Part shown: positions 25,340-33,541 of the stretch, piece after piece | Numbering within the stretch: position 1 is the first letter of the stretch | Layout of the letters: each line of letters starts with the position of its first letter | Origin: JAJZIH01 sp021785265 | Lineage (GTDB): Bacteria > Pseudomonadota > Gammaproteobacteria > JAKAQQ01 | Assembly (NCBI GenBank): GCA_027338645.1 | Contig: DAHWSH010000025.1 | Location: forward strand, 1-64,000 | Reading direction: 5' to 3' | DNA: 64,000 bases | Notes under the pieces: generated by a model | What the model was told of the DNA's origin: nothing | The model's database searches: none | Seen by the model: the letters and a program-made list of their open reading frames with translations, nothing else | Position numbers and translations under genes: made by a program

Positions 25340-25529
25340 CGAGATCGTGCACCCAGGCTGATCCCAACCTCCAAACCGAAGGCGACCCTGACCCGGATCC
25401 ACTCGCACTTCCCGTGTCGGCTCCAGGATCCGGGGATTCCGCGATGCTGGAGGGGAGACCCTGACGATCCCCGCAGCGCACCGACGATCTGCCAGCAAAC
25501 CGTGCCTCAAACAGAGGGTCGCCGCCCTT

Positions 25530-27395
25530 CTACCCCACTCCGGGATCTCCATCGATCCCGGCTCCACGCGCGACGAACTCCCTGGCTTTTTCACTGAGTC
25601 CGGATCGGCGCAAGGTCTCGACGGGCACGCCTTGCCGATCCGCCAGGACCCGCATTTCCTCAGTGAGGTTCATCGAACAGAAATGCGGCCCACACATCGA
25701 ACAGAAATGGGCGGTCTTATGCGCCTCCTTGGGGAGGGTTTCATCATGGAAACTCCGGGCCCGCTCGGGATCGATCGACAGGTTGAACTGGTCCTCCCAG
25801 CGGAACTCGTACCGGGCCAGACTGAGCGCATTGTCCTGGAGCTGGGCACCCGGGAACCCCTTCGCAAGATCGGCCGCATGCGCCGCGATCCGGTAGGCCA
25901 TGAGGCCATCCCGTACATCCGCTCGGTTAGGAAGACCGAGGTGCTCCTTGGGCGTGACATAGCAGAGCATGGCCGTTCCGGCCCCCCCGATGACCGCCGC
26001 GCCAATCGCTGAAGTGATGTGGTCATAGGCAGGTGCGACATCGGTCGTGAGCGGTCCCAGGGTATAGAACGGGGCCTCGGCACAAAGCGCCAACTCACGC
26101 TCGACATTCTCTGGAATCCGCTGCAACGGAATGTGTCCCGGTCCCTCGATCATCACCTGGACTCCGTGGTCCCAGGCCTTCCGTGTCAGTTCTCCGAGGG
26201 TGGCCAGTTCAGCAAATTGGGCCTCGTCGTTGGCATCGGCAATCGATCCGGGCCGAAGTCCATCCCCCAGTGAAATCGACACGTCATAGGCCGCAAGGAT
26301 CTCGCAGAGCTCGTCGAAATGGGTATAGAGGAAGTTTTCCTCATGGTGAGCCAGACACCAGAACGCGAGGATCGATCCCCCGCGGGAGACGATGCCGGTG
26401 ACCCGACGGGCCGTGAGGGGAAGATGGGCGAGCCGGACACCCGCATGGATCGTGAAGTAATCGACTCCCTGCTCGGCCTGTTCGATCAGGGTTTCTCGGA
26501 ACGCCGGCCAGTCGAGCGCCTCGGCCCTTCCGCCTACTTTTTCCAGCGCCTGGTAGATCGGCACGGTCCCGATCGGGACGGGCGAGTTCCGCAGGATCCA
26601 TTCGCGAGTCTCGTGGATCTCGGCTCCCGTCGACAGATCCATGACGGTGTCACTGCCCCAGAGTACGGCGCAGGCCAGTTTCTCGACTTCCTCCGAAATC
26701 GAGGAGGTCACGGCGGAATTGCCGATGTTGCTGTTGATCTTGACCCGGAACCGGCGACCGATGGCCATCGGTTCAACTTCCGGGTGATTGATATTGACCG
26801 GCAGGATCGCACGGCCCGCGGCGATCTCCTGGCGCACACATTCCGGGGTAACCAGGGACGGAGAGGTCATCAATCCCGCATGCTGTCTGAGGAGCTGCTC
26901 ATACCGGGGATCTTCCCGCAAATGTGCAAGGCGGACGTTCTCGCGCAACGCGACGAACTCCATTTCGGGCGTGATCCGTCCCTCCCTGGCATAGTGGAGT
27001 TGGGTCACCTGAACCCCTGGGCGTGCACGACGGATCTTCCGGTTGCGAAAGGGGTGGCCGACCCGCAAGCGTTGCGTGGCAAGCGGAGAGGCCACCGGTT
27101 CGGTATCGTCCCGTTCGGCAATCCAGCCGTCGCGGACGGGGATCAGCCCACGCTGAAAATCTTTCTCCACGGCGGGATCACCATAAGCTCCCGAGGTCTC
27201 GTAGAGCGGGATCGGAGGATTGGGCCGAATCATCCCGTCGCGCGTGGTCGGGCTCTGGATCACTTCGCGGTAGGGAACCCGGAGGTCCGGGCGAGAACCG
27301 GTCTCGTAGCGACGTTCAGAGCCTGGGGGCGGTTTGGGCAGCTTGGATCCCAGACGGGCCAAGCTGTCCTCGATGCGGGTTTCGGGTCTGGACAT
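25530..27395 (-). CDS. thiC: Phosphomethylpyrimidine synthase ThiC
   Basis: Radical-SAM enzyme converting aminoimidazole ribotide to HMP-phosphate for thiamine. The protein has 621 residues. The N-terminal ThiC-associated domain includes PNPPIPLYETSGAYGD; the core has INHPEVEPMAIGRRFRVKIN, SLGDGLRPGSIADANDEAQ, MIEGPGHIPL and the C-terminal 4Fe-4S site CSMCGPHFCSM (Cx2Cx4C). Start ATG 27395 has GGAGGTG upstream. It is controlled by a TPP riboswitch at 27446-27526. No other thiamine genes are in the window. Confidence 0.96.
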   Translation of the reverse strand: MSRPETRIEDSLARLGSKLPKPPPGSERRYETGSRPDLRVPYREVIQSPTTRDGMIRPNPPIPLYETSGAYGDPAVEKDFQRGLIPVRDGWIAERDDTEPVASPLATQRLRVGHPFRNRKIRRARPGVQVTQLHYAREGRITPEMEFVALRENVRLAHLREDPRYEQLLRQHAGLMTSPSLVTPECVRQEIAAGRAILPVNINHPEVEPMAIGRRFRVKINSNIGNSAVTSSISEEVEKLACAVLWGSDTVMDLSTGAEIHETREWILRNSPVPIGTVPIYQALEKVGGRAEALDWPAFRETLIEQAEQGVDYFTIHAGVRLAHLPLTARRVTGIVSRGGSILAFWCLAHHEENFLYTHFDELCEILAAYDVSISLGDGLRPGSIADANDEAQFAELATLGELTRKAWDHGVQVMIEGPGHIPLQRIPENVERELALCAEAPFYTLGPLTTDVAPAYDHITSAIGAAVIGGAGTAMLCYVTPKEHLGLPNRADVRDGLMAYRIAAHAADLAKGFPGAQLQDNALSLARYEFRWEDQFNLSIDPERARSFHDETLPKEAHKTAHFCSMCGPHFCSMNLTEEMRVLADRQGVPVETLRRSGLSEKAREFVARGAGIDGDPGVG

Positions 27396-27445
27396 GGTTC
27401 ACCTCCAAGCAAGCGGAGTGAAGACCACGCCCGGGCCCATGCCCG

Positions 27446-27526
27446 CAAGCCTTCCCTCCGCCGGTTTTGCCCGGATCAGGTTCCAAGGGTCTTTCTCAGC
27501 CCACCCAGGGGCACCCCCGGCTTGTC
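27446..27526 (-). promoter_or_regulatory. TPP riboswitch (THI element) controlling thiC
   Basis: Read on the minus strand, the element starts at the P1 strand AAGCC followed by GGGGGTGCC, then the conserved GGCTGAGA box, then ACCTGATCCGGG, an AACCGGCGGAGGGA segment and closing GGCTT, which pairs with AAGCC. These are the canonical THI-box core blocks in the correct order. A GC-rich hairpin-forming stretch (about 27430-27445) and the thiC ribosome-binding site follow, so control of translation initiation or termination by TPP is expected. Confidence 0.93.
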
Positions 27527-27557
27527 CGGCCGACCGACTCAGCCGACCGGACCTTCA

Positions 27558-27563
27558 GTATAG
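27558..27563 (-). promoter_or_regulatory. Candidate -10 box for the thiC riboswitch transcript
   Basis: TATACT on the minus strand about 32 bases before the aptamer P1. The corresponding -35 region would lie within the 3' end of the potassium-channel gene, where no strong match is seen. Confidence 0.4.
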
Positions 27564-27575
27564 CAAGCGGGTCGA

Positions 27576-28499
27576 TCAGTCGACGAGTTCATCAAAACGC
27601 TCATAGTCAATCTGCCAGCGCCCGTCGGCACGCCGCTCCGTGACGTCAGCGAACCAGCGGTTCCAGCGCAGGTCAGCCATCCGGTAGCGGTGCTGGGCAT
27701 GGACGGCCTGGCCGAAGGTTCGATCATGCCCGGTAAAGTTGACCAGGATAAAGGTATCGTCATCCTCGGGATCCACAGACTCCGGTTCGACGCAACCCGC
27801 GAGCGGACTGTCCGGACGAATTTCGTGCATGACGAGCCAGGTCAAGGCAAACAGCGGGGTATGCGACCTCACGAGTGGCAACTCATGGATACGGCGGAGT
27901 AGGCGTCCTTCCGAGCTTTTCTCGGAACGGATCAGGAAAGCACCCAGAGTGCCTCCCGTGATGAGATTATGACGGCTGTTGGCCAGACGGAATACCAAAG
28001 TCGGCGTTCCCTGGAATCGGGTGATCAAGGCATGGCGGCTGAAGCGGATCCGGGAGGAGGGACGTGAAACCCGGGCAAACATCACACCGGTTACGAGCGC
28101 GAGCCCCATGAGGCCAATCATGGGTTCGAGGGCGGTCAGAGCTTCGCTATAGCGGTCGGTCGGATACCACAACCCCGAACCCAGGGTCGTGAGCGTCTGG
28201 GTGCTGAAAAAAAACGCATCCCAGAACGAGCCCGGAGGGAGATGGGCGATCCCCGCGCGATCCAGCCAGAACAACAGGCCGAACACGCAGTTGACGAGAA
28301 TGTAGACGCCCAGCACGAACAGGAGAAACCAGCTCCAGCGGGTGGTCAGCAGCCAATAGTAAAAGTCCCGGAGCCAGCTTCTGGGCTGACCCAGAACCAC
28401 TATGGAGGCACGGGTACCAAAGGGATAATCCCCGGAACCGCCAGCGCCATCCGTCTTCCTTGTGACTCGTCCGGTTCGCTTCAGTTTTTCTGGGGTCAT
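27576..28499 (-). CDS. KirBac-type inward-rectifier potassium channel homologue with atypical selectivity filter
   Basis: About 307 residues from ATG 28499 (a longer frame to 28604 overlaps the next gene's promoter region). Layout as in KirBac: amphipathic slide helix (PRSWLRDFYYWLLTTRW), TM1 (about 54-78), pore helix FWDAFFFSTQTLTT, TM2 (about 120-142, ending FARVSRPSSRIRFSRHA), then the cytoplasmic immunoglobulin-like Kir domain to HIDYTRF-like DYERFDELVD. The filter normally TVGYGD reads T-L-G-S-G-L (residues 105-110): Tyr to Ser and Asp to Leu. Ion selectivity is therefore uncertain. It lies upstream of thiC in the same orientation, with no evident functional link. Confidence 0.88.
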   Translation of the reverse strand: MTPEKLKRTGRVTRKTDGAGGSGDYPFGTRASIVVLGQPRSWLRDFYYWLLTTRWSWFLLFVLGVYILVNCVFGLLFWLDRAGIAHLPPGSFWDAFFFSTQTLTTLGSGLWYPTDRYSEALTALEPMIGLMGLALVTGVMFARVSRPSSRIRFSRHALITRFQGTPTLVFRLANSRHNLITGGTLGAFLIRSEKSSEGRLLRRIHELPLVRSHTPLFALTWLVMHEIRPDSPLAGCVEPESVDPEDDDTFILVNFTGHDRTFGQAVHAQHRYRMADLRWNRWFADVTERRADGRWQIDYERFDELVD

Positions 28500-28545
28500 G
28501 CCCGTAGACCGTAGGCCGCCGACTCGTCCGCCTGAGAAGGATCCT

Positions 28546-29268
28546 ATGCTAACATTTAACGCAAGACAGTTACGCCAGCGCAGTCTTTCCATGCTCGATT
28601 TCAACTCGGCCGCGCTCCGCCACCAGATGGTCGAACAGCAGATCCGGGCCAGTGGGGTTCTGGATCCGACCGTGCTTGCGGTTTTCGACGAGATTCCCCG
28701 TCATGCCTTTGTCCCTGACCCGTTCCAAAAACTGGCCTATGCCGATTGCGAGATTCCTCTGGATCACGGTGAATCGATGCTGACCCCCATCTTCCAGGCC
28801 CGACTGGCCTCGGCCCTGGACCTGGACAGGACGGAACGGATCCTCGAAATCGGTACTGGTTCAGGATACCTGACGGCCTGCCTCGCCTGCCTCGGTGCCG
28901 AGGTGACCACCATCGATCTCCATCCAGATTTCATTAAAGCCGCCGAGCAACGCCACCAAACACTCGGACTTCCCCATCCGGTCCGCTACCTCGCAGCCGA
29001 CGGTCATCGCTTTCCGGCAGAGCTCAAGGACGAACGCTTTGACGCCATCGCCTTGACGGGATCCCTGTACCTATCGGAACCCAGTTTTTACAAGGCACTC
29101 GAACCGGATGGGCACCTCTTCATGGTCCTCGGTACGGACCTCGTGCAAAGCGCACGCCGCATCCGGCGCCTGGGCGACAGTTTTTCCTTCGAGGAGACCC
29201 GCCTTTTCGAAACCCGCATTCCCCAACTAAAAAACGCCCCCAAGCCTTCGGAGTTCCAGTTTTCCTGA
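28546..29268 (+). CDS. pcm: Protein-L-isoaspartate O-methyltransferase family protein
   Basis: SAM-dependent methyltransferase of the PIMT fold, expected to repair isoaspartyl residues. Motifs: RHQMVEQQIRASGVLD (N-terminal helix), FVPDPFQKLAYADCEIPLDHGES, SAM motif I ILEIGTGSGYLTACLA, ITLTGSL-like motif AIALTGSLYLS. This branch commonly precedes tolC, as here. Two starts are plausible: ATG 28546, with GAGAAGG five bases upstream (241 residues), or ATG 28591, which gives the usual MLDFNSAALRHQM start and 226 residues. Confidence 0.85.
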   Translation: MLTFNARQLRQRSLSMLDFNSAALRHQMVEQQIRASGVLDPTVLAVFDEIPRHAFVPDPFQKLAYADCEIPLDHGESMLTPIFQARLASALDLDRTERILEIGTGSGYLTACLACLGAEVTTIDLHPDFIKAAEQRHQTLGLPHPVRYLAADGHRFPAELKDERFDAIALTGSLYLSEPSFYKALEPDGHLFMVLGTDLVQSARRIRRLGDSFSFEETRLFETRIPQLKNAPKPSEFQFS

Positions 29269-29291
29269 TGTGTGTGGAGCATCCCCGGCTC

Positions 29292-29321
29292 TTTACCCGA
29301 CTTGATGAATACTGATATACT
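29292..29321 (+). promoter_or_regulatory. Sigma-70-type promoter of tolC
   Basis: TTTACC (29292-29297), an 18-base spacer and TATACT (29316-29321), 27 bases before the tolC ATG. The predicted start is about 29328, with GAGG as ribosome-binding site before ATG 29348. Confidence 0.55.
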
Positions 29322-29347
29322 CCAGTAAAACGCCTGAGGTTCACCCG

Positions 29348-30748
29348 ATGCGATCGCGCTTAGCCCTCCTCCCCCTCCTACCGCTTGTGATGGTCACGCT
29401 CGGGCTCAGCCCAGCTGGCAGGACCTTGGATCTCTGGACGGTCTACCAGTTGGCCTTGCACAATGACCCCCAATATCAGCAGGTCCTTGCCACCGCCAAG
29501 GCGAGCGAGGAGGCCCGACCTCAGGCGCTGGCCGCCCTCCTGCCGCAGGTCAGCCTTGCTGCCTCTCTGACCCAGGTCAACACGGATTCGACCCGGGTTT
29601 CCAGTTTTTCCATTCCCGGCAACAAGTTCGCCTATTTCACGGGATTGAGTGCCTCGAATACCCCTACCCGGGCCTACACGGCACAGCTGACTGAAACCCT
29701 TTTCAACTGGGCAGACTGGCAGTCGCTGCATGAGGCAGACTTGACCGGGGCTGAAGCCTTGGCCACCCTCAACGCCAGCATTCAAAGCATCCTCCTCACT
29801 GTCAGTCAGGATTATTTCAACGTGCTTTACGCCGAGGATGTCCTCGCCGCACAACGGGCTGCGGAAAAAGCTTTCGCCAGCCAGCTCGCCCTGGCGGAAG
29901 AACAGTACAAGGTGGGACTTCAACCCGTCACGGCGGCAGAACAAGCCCGGGCATCCTATGATCAGGCAGCCGCCCAGGTGATTGCCGACAAACTCAGCCT
30001 GACGACTGCCAAAGAGGCACTCGAGGCTCTGATCGGCGTACCCGTCGTCCGTCTGCGTCCCCTCGTCCACCAACTGCCACTCGCCCGACCCGCGCCGGAC
30101 AATCTCAATCACTGGATCAATCAAGCCGTCGCCCAAAACCCGACCCTGATCGCGGCGCGCCTGGCCGCCGAGGCCGGGCACGCCAATGTCAGCGTCCAGC
30201 GGGCCCAAGCCTATCCCTCCCTCGACCTCGTGCTGAGCCACGGGCGCAGTTTTACAACGGGCACTTCATCGCAAGCCTCGCCGACAGCCTCTCTCTCGGC
30301 ACCGGCAGTCTCCGGGACCAACACCAACGTGCTCGGGCTCGACCTCAGCTGGCCGATCTATTCGGGCGGACTCATTGCCTCCCGGGCCCGGCAGGCACGT
30401 TACGAGTACGAAGCGGACCTCGCCCAAAGCGCCACAACCGAGCGGACAACAGTCTCCGGCACACGGACCGATTTCCTGTCCGTGATCTCGGAGATGGCAC
30501 AGGTTCGAGCACTTAAACAGAGTGTGCGCTCAAGCCGGATCGCCCTCCGGGCGACTGAGGCGGGCTACAAGGTCGGCACCCAGACCATGGTCGACGTCCT
30601 GACGGCCCGGCAGACCCTGCTCACGGCTGAGGAAAGTTACGCCCTAAGCCGCTACAACTATCTGATTGCGGTTCTGACCCTAGACCAGGATGCCGGCACC
30701 CTCACTCCTGCAGTCATCCAGTCAATCAATCACTTTCTCCTGCATTGA
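29348..30748 (+). CDS. tolC: TolC-family outer-membrane efflux channel
   Basis: A 466-residue outer-membrane factor for type I secretion/RND efflux. A signal peptide (about 1-25) is followed by two OEP repeats, each with long heptad-like helices: DLWTVYQLALHNDPQYQ, ILLTVSQDYFNVLYAEDVL, EQYKVGLQPVTAAEQARASYD, and in the second half GLDLSWPIYSGGLIASRARQARYEYE, KVGTQTMVDVLTARQTLLTAEE. Lengths and motifs match TolC. The 3' end overlaps the convergent waaA gene by 27 bases. No pump genes are adjacent. Confidence 0.93.
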   Translation: MRSRLALLPLLPLVMVTLGLSPAGRTLDLWTVYQLALHNDPQYQQVLATAKASEEARPQALAALLPQVSLAASLTQVNTDSTRVSSFSIPGNKFAYFTGLSASNTPTRAYTAQLTETLFNWADWQSLHEADLTGAEALATLNASIQSILLTVSQDYFNVLYAEDVLAAQRAAEKAFASQLALAEEQYKVGLQPVTAAEQARASYDQAAAQVIADKLSLTTAKEALEALIGVPVVRLRPLVHQLPLARPAPDNLNHWINQAVAQNPTLIAARLAAEAGHANVSVQRAQAYPSLDLVLSHGRSFTTGTSSQASPTASLSAPAVSGTNTNVLGLDLSWPIYSGGLIASRARQARYEYEADLAQSATTERTTVSGTRTDFLSVISEMAQVRALKQSVRSSRIALRATEAGYKVGTQTMVDVLTARQTLLTAEESYALSRYNYLIAVLTLDQDAGTLTPAVIQSINHFLLH

Positions 30749-32044
30749 GCTTCTAAGGCCCGGCTCCGTTGCGGCGGACCGGGCCTGTCGCCACCAGTCC
30801 AAAAGAACCATGACGAGGCTGGCCATGCCGTTTCCGGTCTCGGTGATCGTCTGCAGCGCACGCTCGGCCCGGTCAGCACGTTCGACCGGTTGGGTCAAGA
30901 GGGTCAGAATTGCTTGGGCCAGTTCTTCAGCATCGTGGACGATGACCATGGCCTGCGCTTTGACGAGTCGAGCGACCACTTCATGGACGTGCTCATGGAA
31001 GGGGCCCATGATCACCGGGCAACCCTGCTCGATGGCTTCGATCAGGTTGTGACCTCCGAGTGGCACAAGGCTCCCACCGATGAAGGCAGCATCGCCCGCC
31101 GCGTAGAACGCCGTCAGTTCACCCAGGGTGTCCAAAACCAGAATCCCACCGGGCTCTGGCCGCTGTTGGAGACTGCGTCGGGCCAAGGGGAGTTTCCAGG
31201 TTTCGTTTTCATCCCGAATCGCCTCCGCCCGCTCCGGATGGCGAGGGGCCAGAACGGCAATCGCCTGCGGCAGGTGGGTCCTGATCAACTGGTGGGCCGT
31301 GAGCATCATGCCCTCTTCCCCTTCCCGAATGCTGCCCGCAATCCAGACCGGATGACCGCCCAGGGTCTCGAGACGCAGAACCTGCCCTTTTTCGGCTGCC
31401 TCGGCTGACGGTCGTCCCCTCAACTTCAGGTTGCCGCTGAGCCTGACCCGGTCGGGATCGACGCCCAGCGCAATGAAGCGCCGGGCCTGAATCTCATCCT
31501 GGGCCCAGATCCGATCCAGGCTGTGCAAGGCAGGCCCAAAAAGCGGCAAAAAGCGCTCGTAGCGCCCGAGTGACCGGTCGGAAATCCGACCGTTGACGAT
31601 GGCCATGCGGACACCCCGACCAGACGCACGGCGGATGAGGGTAGGCCAGATTTCCGTCTCGATGATGATGCCGACCGCGGGCTCAAGACGGTCCAGGAAG
31701 CGATCGACCCAGACGCTTCGGTCCCAAGGCAGAAAGTGCACCGGCGTGGAGTTTCCGAGTGCTTTTACGGCCTGCTCCCGCGCGGTCGCCGTAAAGGTGG
31801 TGAGGACCACCGGCAGGTCCGGCTCCCGCTCGTGCAGGCCCCGGACCAGATTGAGGGCCACCTGAAGTTCGCCCAGCGAGGAGGCGTGAATCCAGAAGGT
31901 GGGGCCGGACTTGTGAGGGATGCGCCCCCATCGCTCAGTCCAGGCGGGAGAGTGACCGGTCTGTAGCCGACCCTTGCGTCCCAGCCACCCCAGGGCGAAC
32001 GGGGAGCTGACGGTCATGCAGAACTCGTAGAGGCGCTCCCACAT
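30722..32044 (-). CDS. waaA: 3-deoxy-D-manno-octulosonic acid transferase WaaA (KdtA)
   Basis: Adds Kdo to lipid IVA at the inner membrane; 440 residues. N-terminal anchor region, then FWIHASSLGELQVALNLV with the catalytic Glu, VLTTFTATAREQ, HFLPWD, EPAVGIIIETEIWPTLIRR, the DLGRYERF-like interdomain segment and C-terminal CMP-Kdo site VLDTLGELTAFYAAGDAAFIGGSLVPLGGHNLIEA. It follows hldE with no spacing, so the two form a core-LPS operon. It overlaps tolC tail to tail. Confidence 0.94.
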   Translation of the reverse strand: MWERLYEFCMTVSSPFALGWLGRKGRLQTGHSPAWTERWGRIPHKSGPTFWIHASSLGELQVALNLVRGLHEREPDLPVVLTTFTATAREQAVKALGNSTPVHFLPWDRSVWVDRFLDRLEPAVGIIIETEIWPTLIRRASGRGVRMAIVNGRISDRSLGRYERFLPLFGPALHSLDRIWAQDEIQARRFIALGVDPDRVRLSGNLKLRGRPSAEAAEKGQVLRLETLGGHPVWIAGSIREGEEGMMLTAHQLIRTHLPQAIAVLAPRHPERAEAIRDENETWKLPLARRSLQQRPEPGGILVLDTLGELTAFYAAGDAAFIGGSLVPLGGHNLIEAIEQGCPVIMGPFHEHVHEVVARLVKAQAMVIVHDAEELAQAILTLLTQPVERADRAERALQTITETGNGMASLVMVLLDWWRQARSAATEPGLRSSMQEKVID

Positions 32045-33472
32045 TCATTCCTCCCCCACCCGTGAGTTCCGGATCGCCTCGATGATGCGGGTGGTCGAGT
32101 GGCCCTTGAGATAAGGCAGTACCTTGACCGAGCCACCCGCCCGCTCGACGCAGGTCGCCCCCGCAATGGATTCCGGTTTCCAGTCTCCTCCTTTGACCAG
32201 GATGTCCGGGAGGAGCCGGCAGATCAGCCGTTCCGGCGTTTCCTCGTCGAATGGCACGACCCAGTCCACCGAGCCCAGTGCCGCAAGGACCGCCATACGC
32301 TGTTCCAGGGGGATGACGGGACGTCCTGATCCCTTGAGGGCTCGGACGGAACGATCGGAGTTGACCGCGACGACGAGTGCATCGCCGAGAGCACGCGCCT
32401 CGGCCAGGTACCGCACATGGCCGGCGTGGATGAGGTCAAAGCAGCCGTTGGTCATGACCAGCCGAAACCCACGGGACCGGAAGTCGCGGACGAGCAGGAT
32501 CAAGGTCTCTTGATCGACCACTCCGGAGGAGGCCGGATGGATGGCAGGGGCTTCCAGGAGTTCGGCGGCCGTGACCTGCGCGGCACCGAGCTTGGCCACC
32601 ACGAGTCCGGCGGCACGGTTCGCGAGTCGGGCCGCCTCCTCCAGTCCAGCTCCGGCGGCGAGGACCGCCCCGAGCGTAGCCGCGACCGTATCTCCGGCCC
32701 CGGTAACGTCGGCCACTTCGTGGGCTTCCGCAGGCAGAGCCAGTATCTTGCCACTGGCCTCGATGAGGAGCATGCCTTCTTCACCCAGCGTGATGAGCAG
32801 GCCGTCCAGCGCAAGATCAGCCCGCAGACGCTGCCCTCGCGACTCGAGGTCGGATTGTTCCGGGCAAACTCCGGCTACTGCCTCGAACTCCGCCCGATTG
32901 GGGGTCAAAAGCGTGGCCCCGCGATATTTCGCGAAATCCCTCCCTTTGGGATCCACGATCACCCCCTTGCCCTGCTTTTTGGCCTTCTCAATCCACTCGG
33001 AAGTCCGGTTCAAGCTTCCCTTGCCATAATCCGAAAGGATCAACAACTGAGCGCTTTGCAACCTGTCTGTCAGCCTCGACCCCCAGGCATCATTCCAACT
33101 CCCCCGGGGAGCCTCCTCAAAGTCGAGCCGCACCAACTGCTGATGCCGTGACAAGACTCGCAGTTTGCTGATGGTCCGAAAACCCGGGTCAACAAAAAGC
33201 TCCTGCCGGACCCCCGACTCCTCAAGCAGTTCAATGAGCCGCCGCCCGTCTTCATCGTCACCAATCACGCCGATGAGATCAGCACCACAGCCCAGGCTAG
33301 CCAGATTGACCGCCACGTTGGCGGCACCGCCCGGTCGTTCATGGCGCTCCGAAACCCGGACGATCGGAACCGGAGCTTCGGGGGAAATCCGTTCGGTCTC
33401 GCCGGTCCAGTAGCGATCCAGCATGACATCGCCCACGACGAGCACACGTGTCTTCGAAAAATCGATCCCCAT
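32045..33472 (-). CDS. hldE: Bifunctional heptose-7-phosphate kinase / heptose-1-phosphate adenylyltransferase HldE
   Basis: Makes ADP-glycero-manno-heptose for LPS core. An N-terminal PfkB/ribokinase domain (VLVVGDVMLDRYWTGETERISPEAPVP, GGAANVAVNLASLG, DVTGAGDTVAATLG with the catalytic Asp) is followed by a C-terminal nucleotidyltransferase domain (VMTNGCFDLIHAGHVRYL, ILVKGGDWKPESIAG). The start ATG 33472 (475 residues) fits the family; an upstream TTG at 33493 would add seven residues. The stop is directly followed by the waaA start. Confidence 0.95.
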   Translation of the reverse strand: MGIDFSKTRVLVVGDVMLDRYWTGETERISPEAPVPIVRVSERHERPGGAANVAVNLASLGCGADLIGVIGDDEDGRRLIELLEESGVRQELFVDPGFRTISKLRVLSRHQQLVRLDFEEAPRGSWNDAWGSRLTDRLQSAQLLILSDYGKGSLNRTSEWIEKAKKQGKGVIVDPKGRDFAKYRGATLLTPNRAEFEAVAGVCPEQSDLESRGQRLRADLALDGLLITLGEEGMLLIEASGKILALPAEAHEVADVTGAGDTVAATLGAVLAAGAGLEEAARLANRAAGLVVAKLGAAQVTAAELLEAPAIHPASSGVVDQETLILLVRDFRSRGFRLVMTNGCFDLIHAGHVRYLAEARALGDALVVAVNSDRSVRALKGSGRPVIPLEQRMAVLAALGSVDWVVPFDEETPERLICRLLPDILVKGGDWKPESIAGATCVERAGGSVKVLPYLKGHSTTRIIEAIRNSRVGEE

Positions 33473-33541
33473 GGGCGTCCGGGAATATGCCAAAATGCCC
33501 GGGAATCATACCATGCGATTCATGTTCGACCCACCAGACCG

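Noticed and set aside
25340..25529. RNA gene or terminator between hslU and thiC
   Set aside because: No stable hairpin with T-tract or tRNA-like cloverleaf was found.
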